In this document: positions 43,474-52,630 of the stretch, piece by piece
Numbering within the stretch: the first letter of the stretch is position 1
Layout: each line of letters starts with the position of its first letter
DNA from: Haladaptatus sp. DYF46
GTDB taxonomy: Archaea; Halobacteriota; Halobacteria; Halobacteriales; Haladaptataceae
NCBI RefSeq assembly: GCF_021083305.1
Contig: NZ_JAJFAY010000001.1
Span: forward strand, 310,001-374,000
Reading direction: 5' to 3'
DNA: 64,000 nucleotides
The notes under the pieces: generated by a model
What the model saw: the letters and a program-made list of their open reading frames with translations, nothing else
Database searches by the model: none
Told to the model about the DNA's origin: nothing
Made by a program: the position numbers and the translations under genes

Positions 43474-44058
43474 ATGCCCTCCGAGCGGTATCCGAGCGTG
43501 GACGTTACCCGTGATTCTCAACCGAGGGACGTACCGTTCCGACTCGAAGTCGAGAAGGTACGCGATTTCTCGCCTACCGCCCCCGCTCGAATTCGTTGCT
43601 CATTCGAGAACCGTTCTTCGACGAAGCAAACGGTTGGTATCGGCCCAATCCAACCGTTCTCCAATATTTGGAGTAAAGGCGAAAGTCCACTCGTCCTCGT
43701 TCCGACTGAGAGAGACGTTCAACGGTACGCCCTCGGCACCGACGAACAGATTATCCCCGACCAACCGGTCGACGGATGCTGGCAGACGAACACCGTTCGA
43801 TTCGTTCGCCACGACGTTCTGCGATGGCGTTCATTCGCTTCGAGCGAGTGCATTCAGACCGAATACGCGATACTGCACTACCCTGAGCAGGAGATACTGG
43901 ATGCGACGATGGACAAGTGGTTCGGACCAAAGACCGAAAGCGATGTCTGTCTCCCCGCAGGCGAGTACCGTTTCGAGGAGTCCTTCACGCCGAAGTTCAG
44001 AGCGAATGCGACGTGGAAAGAGTTCACGTGGGGCTTCACGCTCACGATTGGAGAATAG
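43474..44058 (+). CDS. Unknown protein in the last cassette
   Basis: A 194-residue soluble protein, no signal, beta-rich in appearance: PFRLEVEKVRDFSPTAPARI, then CSFENRSSTKQTVGIGPIQP, and a closing FTPKFRANATWKEFTWGFTL. The pattern is like an Ig-fold or intracellular beta-sandwich, but no family is recognised. TTTATT at 43443-43448 lies about 28 bases before the ATG, fitting a leaderless transcript. It is divergent from the RHH-PIN pair. It may be cargo of the cassette, for example a defence or immunity protein, but nothing shows this. Confidence 0.6.
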   Translation: MPSERYPSVDVTRDSQPRDVPFRLEVEKVRDFSPTAPARIRCSFENRSSTKQTVGIGPIQPFSNIWSKGESPLVLVPTERDVQRYALGTDEQIIPDQPVDGCWQTNTVRFVRHDVLRWRSFASSECIQTEYAILHYPEQEILDATMDKWFGPKTESDVCLPAGEYRFEESFTPKFRANATWKEFTWGFTLTIGE

Positions 44059-44157
44059 ACAAACCCCTTTAGAATCGTCATCACCAGCACCGTCAGGATT
44101 GAAAAACAGTCGGAAGAATCCCTCAAAGGGCACTCAAACCCCTGAAAACAGCGTTTT

Positions 44158-44194
44158 TCAGCGAGACTGCCGCTGCTCCACCTTGTTCAGTTCG
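44158..44194 (-). repeat. Chorismate-mutase-tail repeat, reference copy E (gene's own 3' end)
   Basis: The true end of the gene (IELNKVEQRQSR and TGA). It is the proposed insertion target. The four other copies resemble this segment with 1-5 mismatches in the 24-base core at 44171-44194. Confidence 0.85.
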
Positions 44195-44420
44195 ATCAGC
44201 AACCGGAAAATCGCCTTCACGAGATTCGACTCCACCTCGAATTTCTCAGCGTTCTCGCCCGCCCGGTCCATCACGCGCTGTTCCTGTGACTCGTCCGTCG
44301 TCGGGATATCTTGGGCCGCCTTCACCTCCGCCACCGTGTCGGCGACGTAGGTTCGTCGGGCGATGAGTTCCACCAGTTCGCGGTCGATGGATTCGATTTC
44401 GTCGCGCAGTTCGTCCAAGC

Positions 44421-44424
<4 letters not shown>
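44158..44424 (-). CDS. aroQ: Chorismate mutase (AroQ class)
   Basis: An 88-residue all-helical chorismate mutase that makes prephenate for Phe/Tyr. SLDELRDEIESIDRELVELI contributes the first active-site Arg and the helix H1 pattern, RRTYVADTVAEVKAAQDIP the loop, and AIFRLLIELNKVEQR the last helix. The ATG at 44424 overlaps the shikimate kinase stop (ATGA); a start 13 codons earlier at 44463 is possible. Its 3' end is the reference copy of the repeated tail, yet the reading frame is intact. Confidence 0.93.
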
Positions 44425-45266
<842 letters not shown>

Positions 45267-45324
45267 GGTCGGCCTTCGCAGGATACCCCCTTCAGGGTAG
45301 CGGTAGGCGCAATACGTGATGGCG

Positions 45325-46395
45325 TCACGCGGCCGCGGACGATTCGGTCGGTTCGTCGGTGGGATCGTTGAGTTCGCCGACGATTTCCTCCAACGCGTCG
45401 GTCGCGGTGATGAGTCCGATCACGTCTCCGTCCTCCAGAACCAACGCGAGTTCCTGATTTTCGGCCTGAAACAGGTCCAACGCGTCGCTGAGGGATGCGT
45501 CCGCTGACACCGTCATCGGCGGGTGTGCGACCTCCTCTATGGTCGTTTCGTCCGCCCTGAGCGCGTCGTCCGCCCGGTACAGGGCGGGGATGTAGACGTT
45601 ACCGTAGTAATCAGAGAGCGATTCACCGACCAGAGGGAATCGAGTGTGCGGGTTGTCCTTGACGCGTCGACGGTTATCGTCCAAAGGGGTCGTCGTGGTG
45701 AGAGAAACGATGTCCTCCCGCGGAATCATGACGTCTCGAACCGGAACCTCGCCGATTTTGAGCGCGTTCAGGACCTCTCGGTGGCGTTCGTCCGCGAGGT
45801 CCCCCCGTTCGAGGACGGAACCAAGTTCCTGATGGAGGTCGGCGCGGGTTTCGATGGCGTCGGCTTCCGCGTCCTTCCACGCGCCCGTGATTTCGATGCC
45901 GAACAGGCGCAGGGTCCACTTCGCCACGCCGTCGCCGAGCGTGATTATTGGGGCGATGGCCCGATGAAACCAGTACAGCGGCGTCGCGCCGTACTTGCAG
46001 ACGAACTTCGTGCGTTCGACGCCGAGGTAGGTCGGCGTCTGCTCCCCGTGCGTTAGGTGGACGAGGTTGATGATGAGGAAGCCGAGGAGCGCCCCCGCGC
46101 TGACCGACGCCAACCACGTACCCGCGAACATCGGCTCGAAGATGGCCGCCAACGCCGGTTCGGCGACGATACCGACCGCGATGCTGGAGGCGGTTATTCC
46201 GACCTGACAGCTCGTGAGATATATTTCGAGGTTCTCCGTCATCTCCCACGCCCTTCGCAGGTCTGGGGAGTCGAACTCCGACTCGGAGTACTGCCGGACG
46301 CGGGTGAGCGCGAACTCGATGGCGACGAAGTAGCCGTTCGCCAGTATCAACAGCAGTCCGGCGACCAACCGCGCGGAGAGCACCAGTGTTTCCAT
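45325..46395 (-). CDS. CNNM/CorC-like membrane protein with CBS domains
   Basis: A 356-residue protein with an N-terminal DUF21/CNNM transmembrane domain (about 1-150). ANGYFVAIEFALTRVRQYSE is the conserved first segment and EIYLTSCQVGITASSIAVGI the Pro/Gly-type core. Two CBS repeats follow (about 210-335: VRDVMIPREDIVSL and ALVLEDGDVIGLITATDALE). No C-terminal CorC/HlyC domain is seen. CNNM proteins take part in Mg2+ or Na+ handling, with CBS domains sensing nucleotides. The ion is not known. Confidence 0.9.
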   Translation of the reverse strand: METLVLSARLVAGLLLILANGYFVAIEFALTRVRQYSESEFDSPDLRRAWEMTENLEIYLTSCQVGITASSIAVGIVAEPALAAIFEPMFAGTWLASVSAGALLGFLIINLVHLTHGEQTPTYLGVERTKFVCKYGATPLYWFHRAIAPIITLGDGVAKWTLRLFGIEITGAWKDAEADAIETRADLHQELGSVLERGDLADERHREVLNALKIGEVPVRDVMIPREDIVSLTTTTPLDDNRRRVKDNPHTRFPLVGESLSDYYGNVYIPALYRADDALRADETTIEEVAHPPMTVSADASLSDALDLFQAENQELALVLEDGDVIGLITATDALEEIVGELNDPTDEPTESSAAA

Positions 46396-46642
46396 CGTCC
46401 GGGCGTAACGGTTCCAATCATTTGATTCCTCCGGCCTCTTTCAAATTCTCTCCCGAAAAACGGAGACGGAATTCACGATGTTCGACCAAATCCGACCAGA
46501 ATAGTTCGAACGCACACTTATTGATGACCCATACCCGTTGCGTCCTTCGCCAGACGACCGACTGACGGCGTCAACGACGGTCACCGCCGAGGCGTCGTCC
46601 CGGAACGCGGGTCTTTTGGCCGTCCCCATCCAACCGCCGGGT

Positions 46643-47101
46643 ATGAGTGTCCGCAACGACGTCTCCCCCGACACGCTCGGCGTCGAACTCACCGAGGACG
46701 GCATCGTCGTCGAATACACGGACGGCCGGGAGGCCTTCTACAACGGAATTCCGAAGAAAGTGGACGGAACGCTTCGAACGCAACCGGGCAAACTGATTCA
46801 GGTGCTCGTCACCGACCCGACGGAGACGGAGGGCGTGATGACCTACGTCAACGACCGGGACACGCACGACGAGATTCTACAGGAGACGGGCGTCGGCCGT
46901 GTCATCATCGAACCCGGAGAGGAAGAAGAACTCTTCCCCGGCGTGACGGTCCGCTCGGAAGGCTACGCCGTCGAAGTCGAGGCGAGTCCGAAAATCGCAC
47001 GCGGGCGGGTGTTCGTCTTCGAGGAGGACGAACTGGGCGAGCGCTCGTTCGAGTTCGTCGAGGAGGACGCGGCGGTAGATGCCGAGGAAGACGACGACTG
47101 A
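46643..47101 (+). CDS. Conserved archaeal protein (DUF5796-like)
   Basis: A 152-residue soluble, very acidic protein. The strand-rich core, GVELTEDGIVVEYTDGREAF, IQVLVTDPTETEGVMTYVND and VTVRSEGYAVEVEASPKIAR, matches a haloarchaeal family of this size. No catalytic residues can be named. The ATG at 46643 is the first one that begins the conserved part; the frame upstream is arginine-rich and not coding. The TGATG overlap couples it to the next small gene. Confidence 0.72.
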   Translation: MSVRNDVSPDTLGVELTEDGIVVEYTDGREAFYNGIPKKVDGTLRTQPGKLIQVLVTDPTETEGVMTYVNDRDTHDEILQETGVGRVIIEPGEEEELFPGVTVRSEGYAVEVEASPKIARGRVFVFEEDELGERSFEFVEEDAAVDAEEDDD

Positions 47102-47349
47102 TGCCGCTCGCAAAGCGCTGGCAGACGCTCGACCGGGGGACGGTGGCGAACGCGCCGGAACGCTGGGCGATGTACGAACTGGGTACCGACGGCGACGTGC
47201 TGGAAATCGGCGTCGGCGTCCTGCGCGACGAACTCAAGACGGCGCTCACGTACGGCGACGCGGAGCAGGTCCGTTGGGAGACGTGCCAGTCGCGGGCGTT
47301 GGCGGAGGAGTTGGCCGAGGAACATCGGGAACGGACCGGACTGGTCTGA
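47101..47349 (+). CDS. Small conserved haloarchaeal protein
   Basis: An 82-residue protein. The sequence APERWAMYELGTDGDVLEIG then DELKTALTYGDAEQVRWETC shows a GIY-YIG-like order (YELG, then a helix with Arg/Trp), but the Tyr/Glu catalytic set is incomplete, so it is probably not a nuclease. It overlaps the upstream gene by one base (TGATG) and should be translated with it. Confidence 0.72.
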   Translation: MPLAKRWQTLDRGTVANAPERWAMYELGTDGDVLEIGVGVLRDELKTALTYGDAEQVRWETCQSRALAEELAEEHRERTGLV

Positions 47350-47362
47350 TTCGGGCCGCGGT

Positions 47363-48277
47363 TCAGTTGACGAGCGAGGTCGGTTGCCCTTCCTCCGCGT
47401 CCTTCCACTCGCCCAACCCTTCGGGGTCGAGGTGGATGTGAACGTCGCCGACGTCGTCGCGGGCGATGAGGCTGTTTCTGAGGTCCGTTTCGATGTCGTG
47501 GGCTTCGATGAACGTGTGGTCGGCGGCGACTTCGGCGTGGAACTCGATTTCGTACAGCGTTCCGGCGTGGTACGCGGTAAAATCGTGAAGACCGTGAACG
47601 TCCTCGTGGGACAGGATTTCGTCCCGAATCTCCTCGCGGACGGGTTTCGGCGCGGCGGTGTCCACCAGATAGTTGACGTTCTCCCGCGAGATTTCGATGC
47701 CTTGGTGGATGACGAGCAGGCTGACCAACCCGCCCGCGAGGGGGTCGAGAACCGGAAATCCGCCGGCCATCCCGGCGACGCCGACCATCGCCGCGAACGT
47801 GGTGTAGAGGTCGTTTTTGCTGTCGGCGGCGAGCGCGGCGAGGCCGGACGACCCGACGGTTCGATTGACGCGCTTGGTGTACCAGTAACAGAAGGCGCGG
47901 TCGATGAAGGCGAAGGCGAGTCCGCCGACGAGGGCGATGCTGTACGTCGCTTCCGGCGAGGAACGAATCGCTTGCCCCGCGTCGTACAGCAGTTTCAACC
48001 CGAGGAGGACCAGCGTCCCGCCGACGAACAGGGCGGTCAGCGGTTCGACCCGGTCGTGACCGTGAGGGTGGTTCGAATCGGGACCCTGAAAGGAGAGGCG
48101 GCCCCAGACGAGTACGACCGCGCTCGCCAACAGGTCGGCCACCGAGTGGGCGGCGTCGGCGACGAGGGCGAGGCTTCCGAACGCGAGTCCGAGTCCCCCT
48201 TCCACCACGATTTTGAGGACGTTCGTCACCACGTTGGCCCACGACGCCTTGAGGAATTCGTGCCGGTGGTCGGCCAT
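47363..48277 (-). CDS. Cation diffusion facilitator (CDF) transporter
   Basis: A 304-residue CDF antiporter exporting zinc, iron or another divalent metal. ADAAHSVADL (about 40-49) and ADSKNDLYTT (about 150-159) carry the Asp/His metal site of helices II and V. NHPHGHDRVE is the conserved His loop, and the C-terminal cytoplasmic domain (ISRENVNYLVDTAAP ... HIHLDPEG) binds regulatory metal. The selectivity residues suggest Zn/Fe-type but cannot be fixed. It lies in the opposite direction to the two preceding genes. Confidence 0.92.
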   Translation of the reverse strand: MADHRHEFLKASWANVVTNVLKIVVEGGLGLAFGSLALVADAAHSVADLLASAVVLVWGRLSFQGPDSNHPHGHDRVEPLTALFVGGTLVLLGLKLLYDAGQAIRSSPEATYSIALVGGLAFAFIDRAFCYWYTKRVNRTVGSSGLAALAADSKNDLYTTFAAMVGVAGMAGGFPVLDPLAGGLVSLLVIHQGIEISRENVNYLVDTAAPKPVREEIRDEILSHEDVHGLHDFTAYHAGTLYEIEFHAEVAADHTFIEAHDIETDLRNSLIARDDVGDVHIHLDPEGLGEWKDAEEGQPTSLVN

Positions 48278-48395
48278 TCGTTCTTTCGTGGGGGACCCGT
48301 GGTTAAGAATATATGGATTAGGGTTGACAAATAGCAGTTTTAGAGTGAATCTAAATCACACGGTACGGAGTGACACGGGCCGCCGAGAGGGTGAA

Positions 48396-48542
48396 TTACA
48401 GGACGCGGCGCGACATCACCACCACGCCGAGAACGAGGAGTCCGATGCCCCAATAGAGCGAGTCGTACGGCAATACCTTCAACAGGAGCGTGACGACCCC
48501 GGACGTGAACAGCGACCAACCGATGGTGGTATCGTAGCTCAT
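48396..48542 (-). CDS. Very small membrane protein
   Basis: A 48-residue protein beginning MSYDTTIGWSLFTSGVVTLL, with two hydrophobic stretches (WSLFTSGVVTLLLKVL and WGIGLLVLGVVVM) and a basic end SRRVL. Two short membrane spans. The ATG lies in a 430-base region otherwise empty between the CDF transporter and the zinc-finger gene. The composition supports coding; the function is unknown. Confidence 0.55.
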   Translation of the reverse strand: MSYDTTIGWSLFTSGVVTLLLKVLPYDSLYWGIGLLVLGVVVMSRRVL

Positions 48543-48709
48543 AGGTTCTCCAAGACGGCTATTCGTTTCAACCTATCGGCAGCAGTGAAAATCCCGTGTG
48601 GTGGACGAAATGCCACCGCAGTCCGTCTCGACCGTTCCGCACACCGACACCATTGCTCGCTTCTCCGTCGTTCGCTATCCGTCGTCAGTCGACACCCCGA
48701 GGGTATTCG

Positions 48710-48844
48710 TTACTGAATGTACGTCGGGTCCTCCGCGTCGCAGTGTTCCTCGTGTTGTTCCGCGTCGCTCCGCTCGTCGAACATCAGTCCGCACTGTTCA
48801 CACCGATACCAAGTGGCATCGTCGCGCTCCGTTCGAGCAACCAT
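48710..48844 (-). CDS. Micro zinc-finger protein (DUF7128-like)
   Basis: A 44-residue protein, MVARTERDDATWYRCEQCGL, with a CxxC pair and a following HEEHC-type His/Cys set (EQHEEHCDAED), so a C2HC zinc finger is likely. Acidic surface and small size are typical of haloarchaea. It is divergent from the CDC48 gene, 77 bases apart. A nucleic-acid or protein-binding role is plausible but unproven. Confidence 0.72.
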   Translation of the reverse strand: MVARTERDDATWYRCEQCGLMFDERSDAEQHEEHCDAEDPTYIQ

Positions 48845-48921
48845 GCGTGTACAATGGGTAGCATCCGACAAGGAGGTTTCTCCGGGAAACCCTGAAGACG
48901 ATGGGGTGACGAGTAGGGAAT

Positions 48922-51063
48922 ATGACCAATAAACCGACGGTTGCCCTCACCGTCAGGGGTGCGGAAAAGCGCGACGGGGGGCGAGGCATCGCCCGAATCG
49001 CCGACGACGCCCGACAGCAACTCGGCGTGTTGAGCGGCGATACGGTCGCCGTGAAAGGCGACGGAACGACGGTCGTCAAGGTGTGGCCCGCCGCGAGCAC
49101 GGTGCCCGAAAACACCATTCAAATCGACGCCGAGACACGGACGAACGCGGGCGTTCGAATCGGCGACGAGGTTTCCGTTCAGCCCATCTCCGTCTCGGAC
49201 GCGAAATCCATCACCGTCGTTCCGAAGGCGAACTTCTCGCTCGACGACGTGGACACGCTGGAACGGGCGGTAAAGCGGGAACTCCTCGACCGGCCGGTCC
49301 AATCCGGGGAACGCGCACGAATCGAACGACTCGGCGACGCCGGACTGTTCGACGTTTCGCGGACCAACCCCGGCGGGACCGTCCGCGTGACGAACGACAC
49401 GAACGTGAACGTCTCTCTCTCCGAACTCGTCGAGTCCGCTTCGACGTCCTCGTCGAACCCCGACGACACGACGGACGTCACCAGCGCGGCGTACGAGGAC
49501 ATCGGCGGACTGGACGAGGAACTCCGCCGCGTCCGCGAGATGGTCGAACTCCCGCTCTCGAACCCCGAACTCTTCCGCCGATTAGGTATCGACCCGCCGA
49601 AGGGCGTCCTGCTCTACGGCCCGCCCGGCACCGGGAAGACGCTCATCGCCAAGGCGGTGGCGAACGAGGTGAACGCCCACTTCGTCTCCGTCTCCGGCCC
49701 GGAAGTGATGAGCAAGTACAAGGGCGAAAGCGAGGAGCGCCTCCGCGAGATTTTCAACGAGGCGAACGAGAACGCCCCCGCTATCATCTTCTTCGACGAG
49801 GTGGACAGCCTCGGCGGGAAGCGCGACGAGGAGAGCGACATGGAGAACCGACTCGTCGCACAGATGCTCTCGCTGATGGACGGACTGGAGTCCCGCGAGG
49901 AAGTCGTCGTCATCGGCGCGACGAACCGCGTGGACGCCATCGACCCGGCGCTCCGTCGCGGCGGGCGCTTCGACCGCGAAATCGAAATCGGTGCGCCCGA
50001 CGAGGGCGGCCGCCGCGAAATCCTCGAAGTCCACACCCGCGGGATGCCGCTGGCCGACGACGTGGCCGTCGAACGCCTCGCCGCGACCACCCACGGGTTC
50101 GTCGGTGCCGACCTCCACACGCTCGTCACGGAGGCGGCGATGGCCGCCCTGCGCCGGGCGCGCGACGACGGCGCGGACGACGATTCGTTACTCTCGGTCG
50201 AAGTGACCCGTGCCGACTTCAACACCGCGCTGGCGAGCGTCGAACCGTCCGCGATGCGCGAGTTCGTCGCCGAAGCGCCCGAGATCTCCTTCGAGGACGT
50301 CGGCGGACTGAACGAGGCGAAGCAGACGCTCATCGAAGCCGTCGAGTGGCCGCTTTCGTACTCTAACCTGTTCGAGGCGACGAAGACGGAACCTCCGAGC
50401 GGCGTCCTCCTCTACGGGCCGCCCGGCACCGGGAAGACCCTCCTCGCCCGCGCTCTGGCGGGCGAGAGCGACGTGAACTTCGTCTCCGTCGCGGGACCGG
50501 AACTGCTGGACAGGTACGTCGGCGAGAGCGAGAAATCGGTTCGCGAGGTGTTCGAACGGGCGAGACAGGCCTCGCCCGCCATCATATTCTTCGACGAAAT
50601 CGACGCGCTCGCGACACAGCGCGGCGAATCGCACGAAGTCACCGAACGGGTCGTCTCGCAACTGCTGACCGAACTCGACGGCCTGACCGAGAACCCGAAC
50701 CTCGTCGTCCTCGCCGCAACGAACCGCAAAGAGGCCATCGACCCCGCGCTCCTCCGACCCGGCCGCCTCGAATCCCACATCGAGATTCCGGCACCGGGCG
50801 AGGAGGGCCGCCGCAAAATACTCTCCGTCCATGCGGGCGACAAACCGCTCGCCGACGACATCGACCTCGACGTGCTGGCCGATGAACTGGAGGGGTATAC
50901 CGGCGCGGACATCGAGGCGCTCGTCCGCGCCGCGTCGATGCGCGCCATCCGCGAGGCGGCCGACGAGTGGTCGCCCGAGGAGGCGAACGAGCGCGCGGAC
51001 GAAATCGTCATCGAACGGCGACACTTCGACACGGCCCGCGAGTTCGTCCGGCCGACGCTGTAG
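48922..51063 (+). CDS. AAA+ ATPase of the CDC48/p97 family
   Basis: A 713-residue double-ring unfoldase that extracts proteins for the proteasome. The N-terminal double-psi barrel and linked domain occupy about 1-175. D1 has Walker A GPPGTGKT at 233-240 and IIFFDEVD near 290. D2 has Walker A at about 499-506 and IIFFDEID near 555, with arginine-finger segments RRGGRFD and RPGRLE. Both rings look catalytically complete. Divergent is a micro zinc-finger gene. Haloarchaea carry several such paralogues; the specific partner is not known. Confidence 0.95.
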   Translation: MTNKPTVALTVRGAEKRDGGRGIARIADDARQQLGVLSGDTVAVKGDGTTVVKVWPAASTVPENTIQIDAETRTNAGVRIGDEVSVQPISVSDAKSITVVPKANFSLDDVDTLERAVKRELLDRPVQSGERARIERLGDAGLFDVSRTNPGGTVRVTNDTNVNVSLSELVESASTSSSNPDDTTDVTSAAYEDIGGLDEELRRVREMVELPLSNPELFRRLGIDPPKGVLLYGPPGTGKTLIAKAVANEVNAHFVSVSGPEVMSKYKGESEERLREIFNEANENAPAIIFFDEVDSLGGKRDEESDMENRLVAQMLSLMDGLESREEVVVIGATNRVDAIDPALRRGGRFDREIEIGAPDEGGRREILEVHTRGMPLADDVAVERLAATTHGFVGADLHTLVTEAAMAALRRARDDGADDDSLLSVEVTRADFNTALASVEPSAMREFVAEAPEISFEDVGGLNEAKQTLIEAVEWPLSYSNLFEATKTEPPSGVLLYGPPGTGKTLLARALAGESDVNFVSVAGPELLDRYVGESEKSVREVFERARQASPAIIFFDEIDALATQRGESHEVTERVVSQLLTELDGLTENPNLVVLAATNRKEAIDPALLRPGRLESHIEIPAPGEEGRRKILSVHAGDKPLADDIDLDVLADELEGYTGADIEALVRAASMRAIREAADEWSPEEANERADEIVIERRHFDTAREFVRPTL

Positions 51064-51070
51064 TTCGGGC

Positions 51071-52576
51071 TTACCCCGAGACCTGATTTCGAGTACCACA
51101 CGACCGATCCGTGATTTTGACCCGATGCGTTGGCTCCTCCCCGTCGAGATTCGTCGGTTGCCGAACGTAGTAGACGGAGACGTTCACGAGGTCGTCGTCG
51201 TGACTTTCGTTCCATTGTCGACAGACGTATCGGGTGAACGCAGGAGGAAGACGCCAGTACCCCGACGATTGGACGGCGAGGAGATATTTCTGCCATCGGT
51301 GAGTCGGAAAGCCCAAACTCGCATCCGACGGGCGTTCCCATCGAACGGACGACTGACGGAAGGCATCGACCCGCCTTCCCGATTCGAGCGTGCCGGGGAC
51401 CACGAACCAGCCGTCGGTCCCCCACGGTTCAGGGGCGAACATACTCCATCGATGAGCGACGGGATTTGCGACTTCGTTCACGCTGTCAGGCGTCTGGACG
51501 TACCCCAGCGTCGCGGCGTTCCAGACGAGGACCGACACGAGGAGACAGGCCGCGACGAGCGAAACGGCTCGTCGTATCCATTTGAAAACCGAGGTCGGAA
51601 TTTCGGGAGTCGAAACGACGGGGGACGTTCGTTCGAATCGCCGTCTCCAACGAGCCGTGTCGAGCGATTCCGTATGTGACTTCGAAAACCGCGCCAGTGC
51701 ATCCCAAACGACGCTCGGGAGGAATAGAATCAGGGCAGTGATAGAAACCAGCGGGAAGATACTGAGATGCATGGTTAACAGCATTCCGAAGTGCATGGCG
51801 ACGAACAACGAAACGAACGCGGCCCGTGCCCACCCGGTAAGGAGCAACAGGAGTACCGATGTCACGACCATCGCGAGCCACAGTTTGTCGAACAGGACGA
51901 GGAGGGGCGGGTAGTTCGCGAGCAAGTCGCCGACGGGCGTCGTGAGACTGTGTAGGCTGAACACGTATCGAACCGCGAGACCCTGCAACCAGAGGTCGCC
52001 GCGAAGTTTGAACAACGCGTTTGCGACGTACACGATGACCACTTGAGCCAGTATCCCAGCGGTTGCGACATTCGCGATACGACGGTCGTGTCCGTCGCTG
52101 CGGAGCGCGTCGACGGACCAGCGTTCTCCCAACGGGAGGAATAGACTCCAGAGGAGCAGTCGCCAGAGGAGGAAATCCCCCGAATTCAAAAGCGTCGGAT
52201 TTCGGAACTGCAGTGACATGAGAAGGACGAACGAAAACACGGTCGAAATCCGCGTTCGGTAGCCGACGATCATCGACACGGCGAAGATGGCCGCGACGAT
52301 GAACAACGTCGCCTGAAACCACACCGCCCCCGAGAGCGTATGAAATGTGAGGCGGGACATATCGGGAAACTGGGCTTCGAGAACCGCTCTGGGCAGGACA
52401 CCGGAATCGGTGTAAAATACGACGAGATTTCGCGACCGGAGCAGGAGGTCGGACAGCAAAACGAGACCGATGGAGATACGGAAGACGGCGAGCGTTCGCG
52501 TATCGATTCCGATTCGACGGGCCAGTGCGCGACGCCCGTGCGTCCGGAAACCATTCACGACCGAAGAGAGGCCCAT
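51071..52576 (-). CDS. HTTM-domain membrane protein
   Basis: A 501-residue protein with an HTTM (horizontally transferred transmembrane) domain related to the membrane part of vitamin K-dependent gamma-glutamyl carboxylase. It has eight or more hydrophobic segments (TLAVFRISIGLVLLSDLLLR, QATLFIVAAIFAVSMIVGYR, FLLWRLLLWSLFLPLGERWS). After about residue 350 comes a soluble C-terminal part with FAPEPWGTDGWFVVPG and two Cys near 470 and 495. The reaction is unknown; carboxylase activity should not be assumed. The next gene on the strand encodes a Tat-type protein, 54 bases upstream. Confidence 0.85.
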   Translation of the reverse strand: MGLSSVVNGFRTHGRRALARRIGIDTRTLAVFRISIGLVLLSDLLLRSRNLVVFYTDSGVLPRAVLEAQFPDMSRLTFHTLSGAVWFQATLFIVAAIFAVSMIVGYRTRISTVFSFVLLMSLQFRNPTLLNSGDFLLWRLLLWSLFLPLGERWSVDALRSDGHDRRIANVATAGILAQVVIVYVANALFKLRGDLWLQGLAVRYVFSLHSLTTPVGDLLANYPPLLVLFDKLWLAMVVTSVLLLLLTGWARAAFVSLFVAMHFGMLLTMHLSIFPLVSITALILFLPSVVWDALARFSKSHTESLDTARWRRRFERTSPVVSTPEIPTSVFKWIRRAVSLVAACLLVSVLVWNAATLGYVQTPDSVNEVANPVAHRWSMFAPEPWGTDGWFVVPGTLESGRRVDAFRQSSVRWERPSDASLGFPTHRWQKYLLAVQSSGYWRLPPAFTRYVCRQWNESHDDDLVNVSVYYVRQPTNLDGEEPTHRVKITDRSCGTRNQVSG

Positions 52577-52630
52577 AGACGGATGAATTATCGAGCCATC
52601 ATAAGTCTTCCATACGACACGCCAGCGAAC

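Larger units (their letters stand above)
39641..44194. mobile_element. Cassette array at the 3' end of the chorismate mutase gene
   Basis: Five same-orientation copies of the chorismate mutase tail (at 39641, 41112, 41866, 42626 and 44158) divide the region into four segments. These hold nickel transporter plus NikR, MazEF-like, AbrB plus PIN, and RHH plus PIN with an unknown gene. Three of the copies lie 11-26 bases past the last stop of the module before them. No integrase or transposase is present. An array built by repeated site-specific insertion is inferred. Confidence 0.65.
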
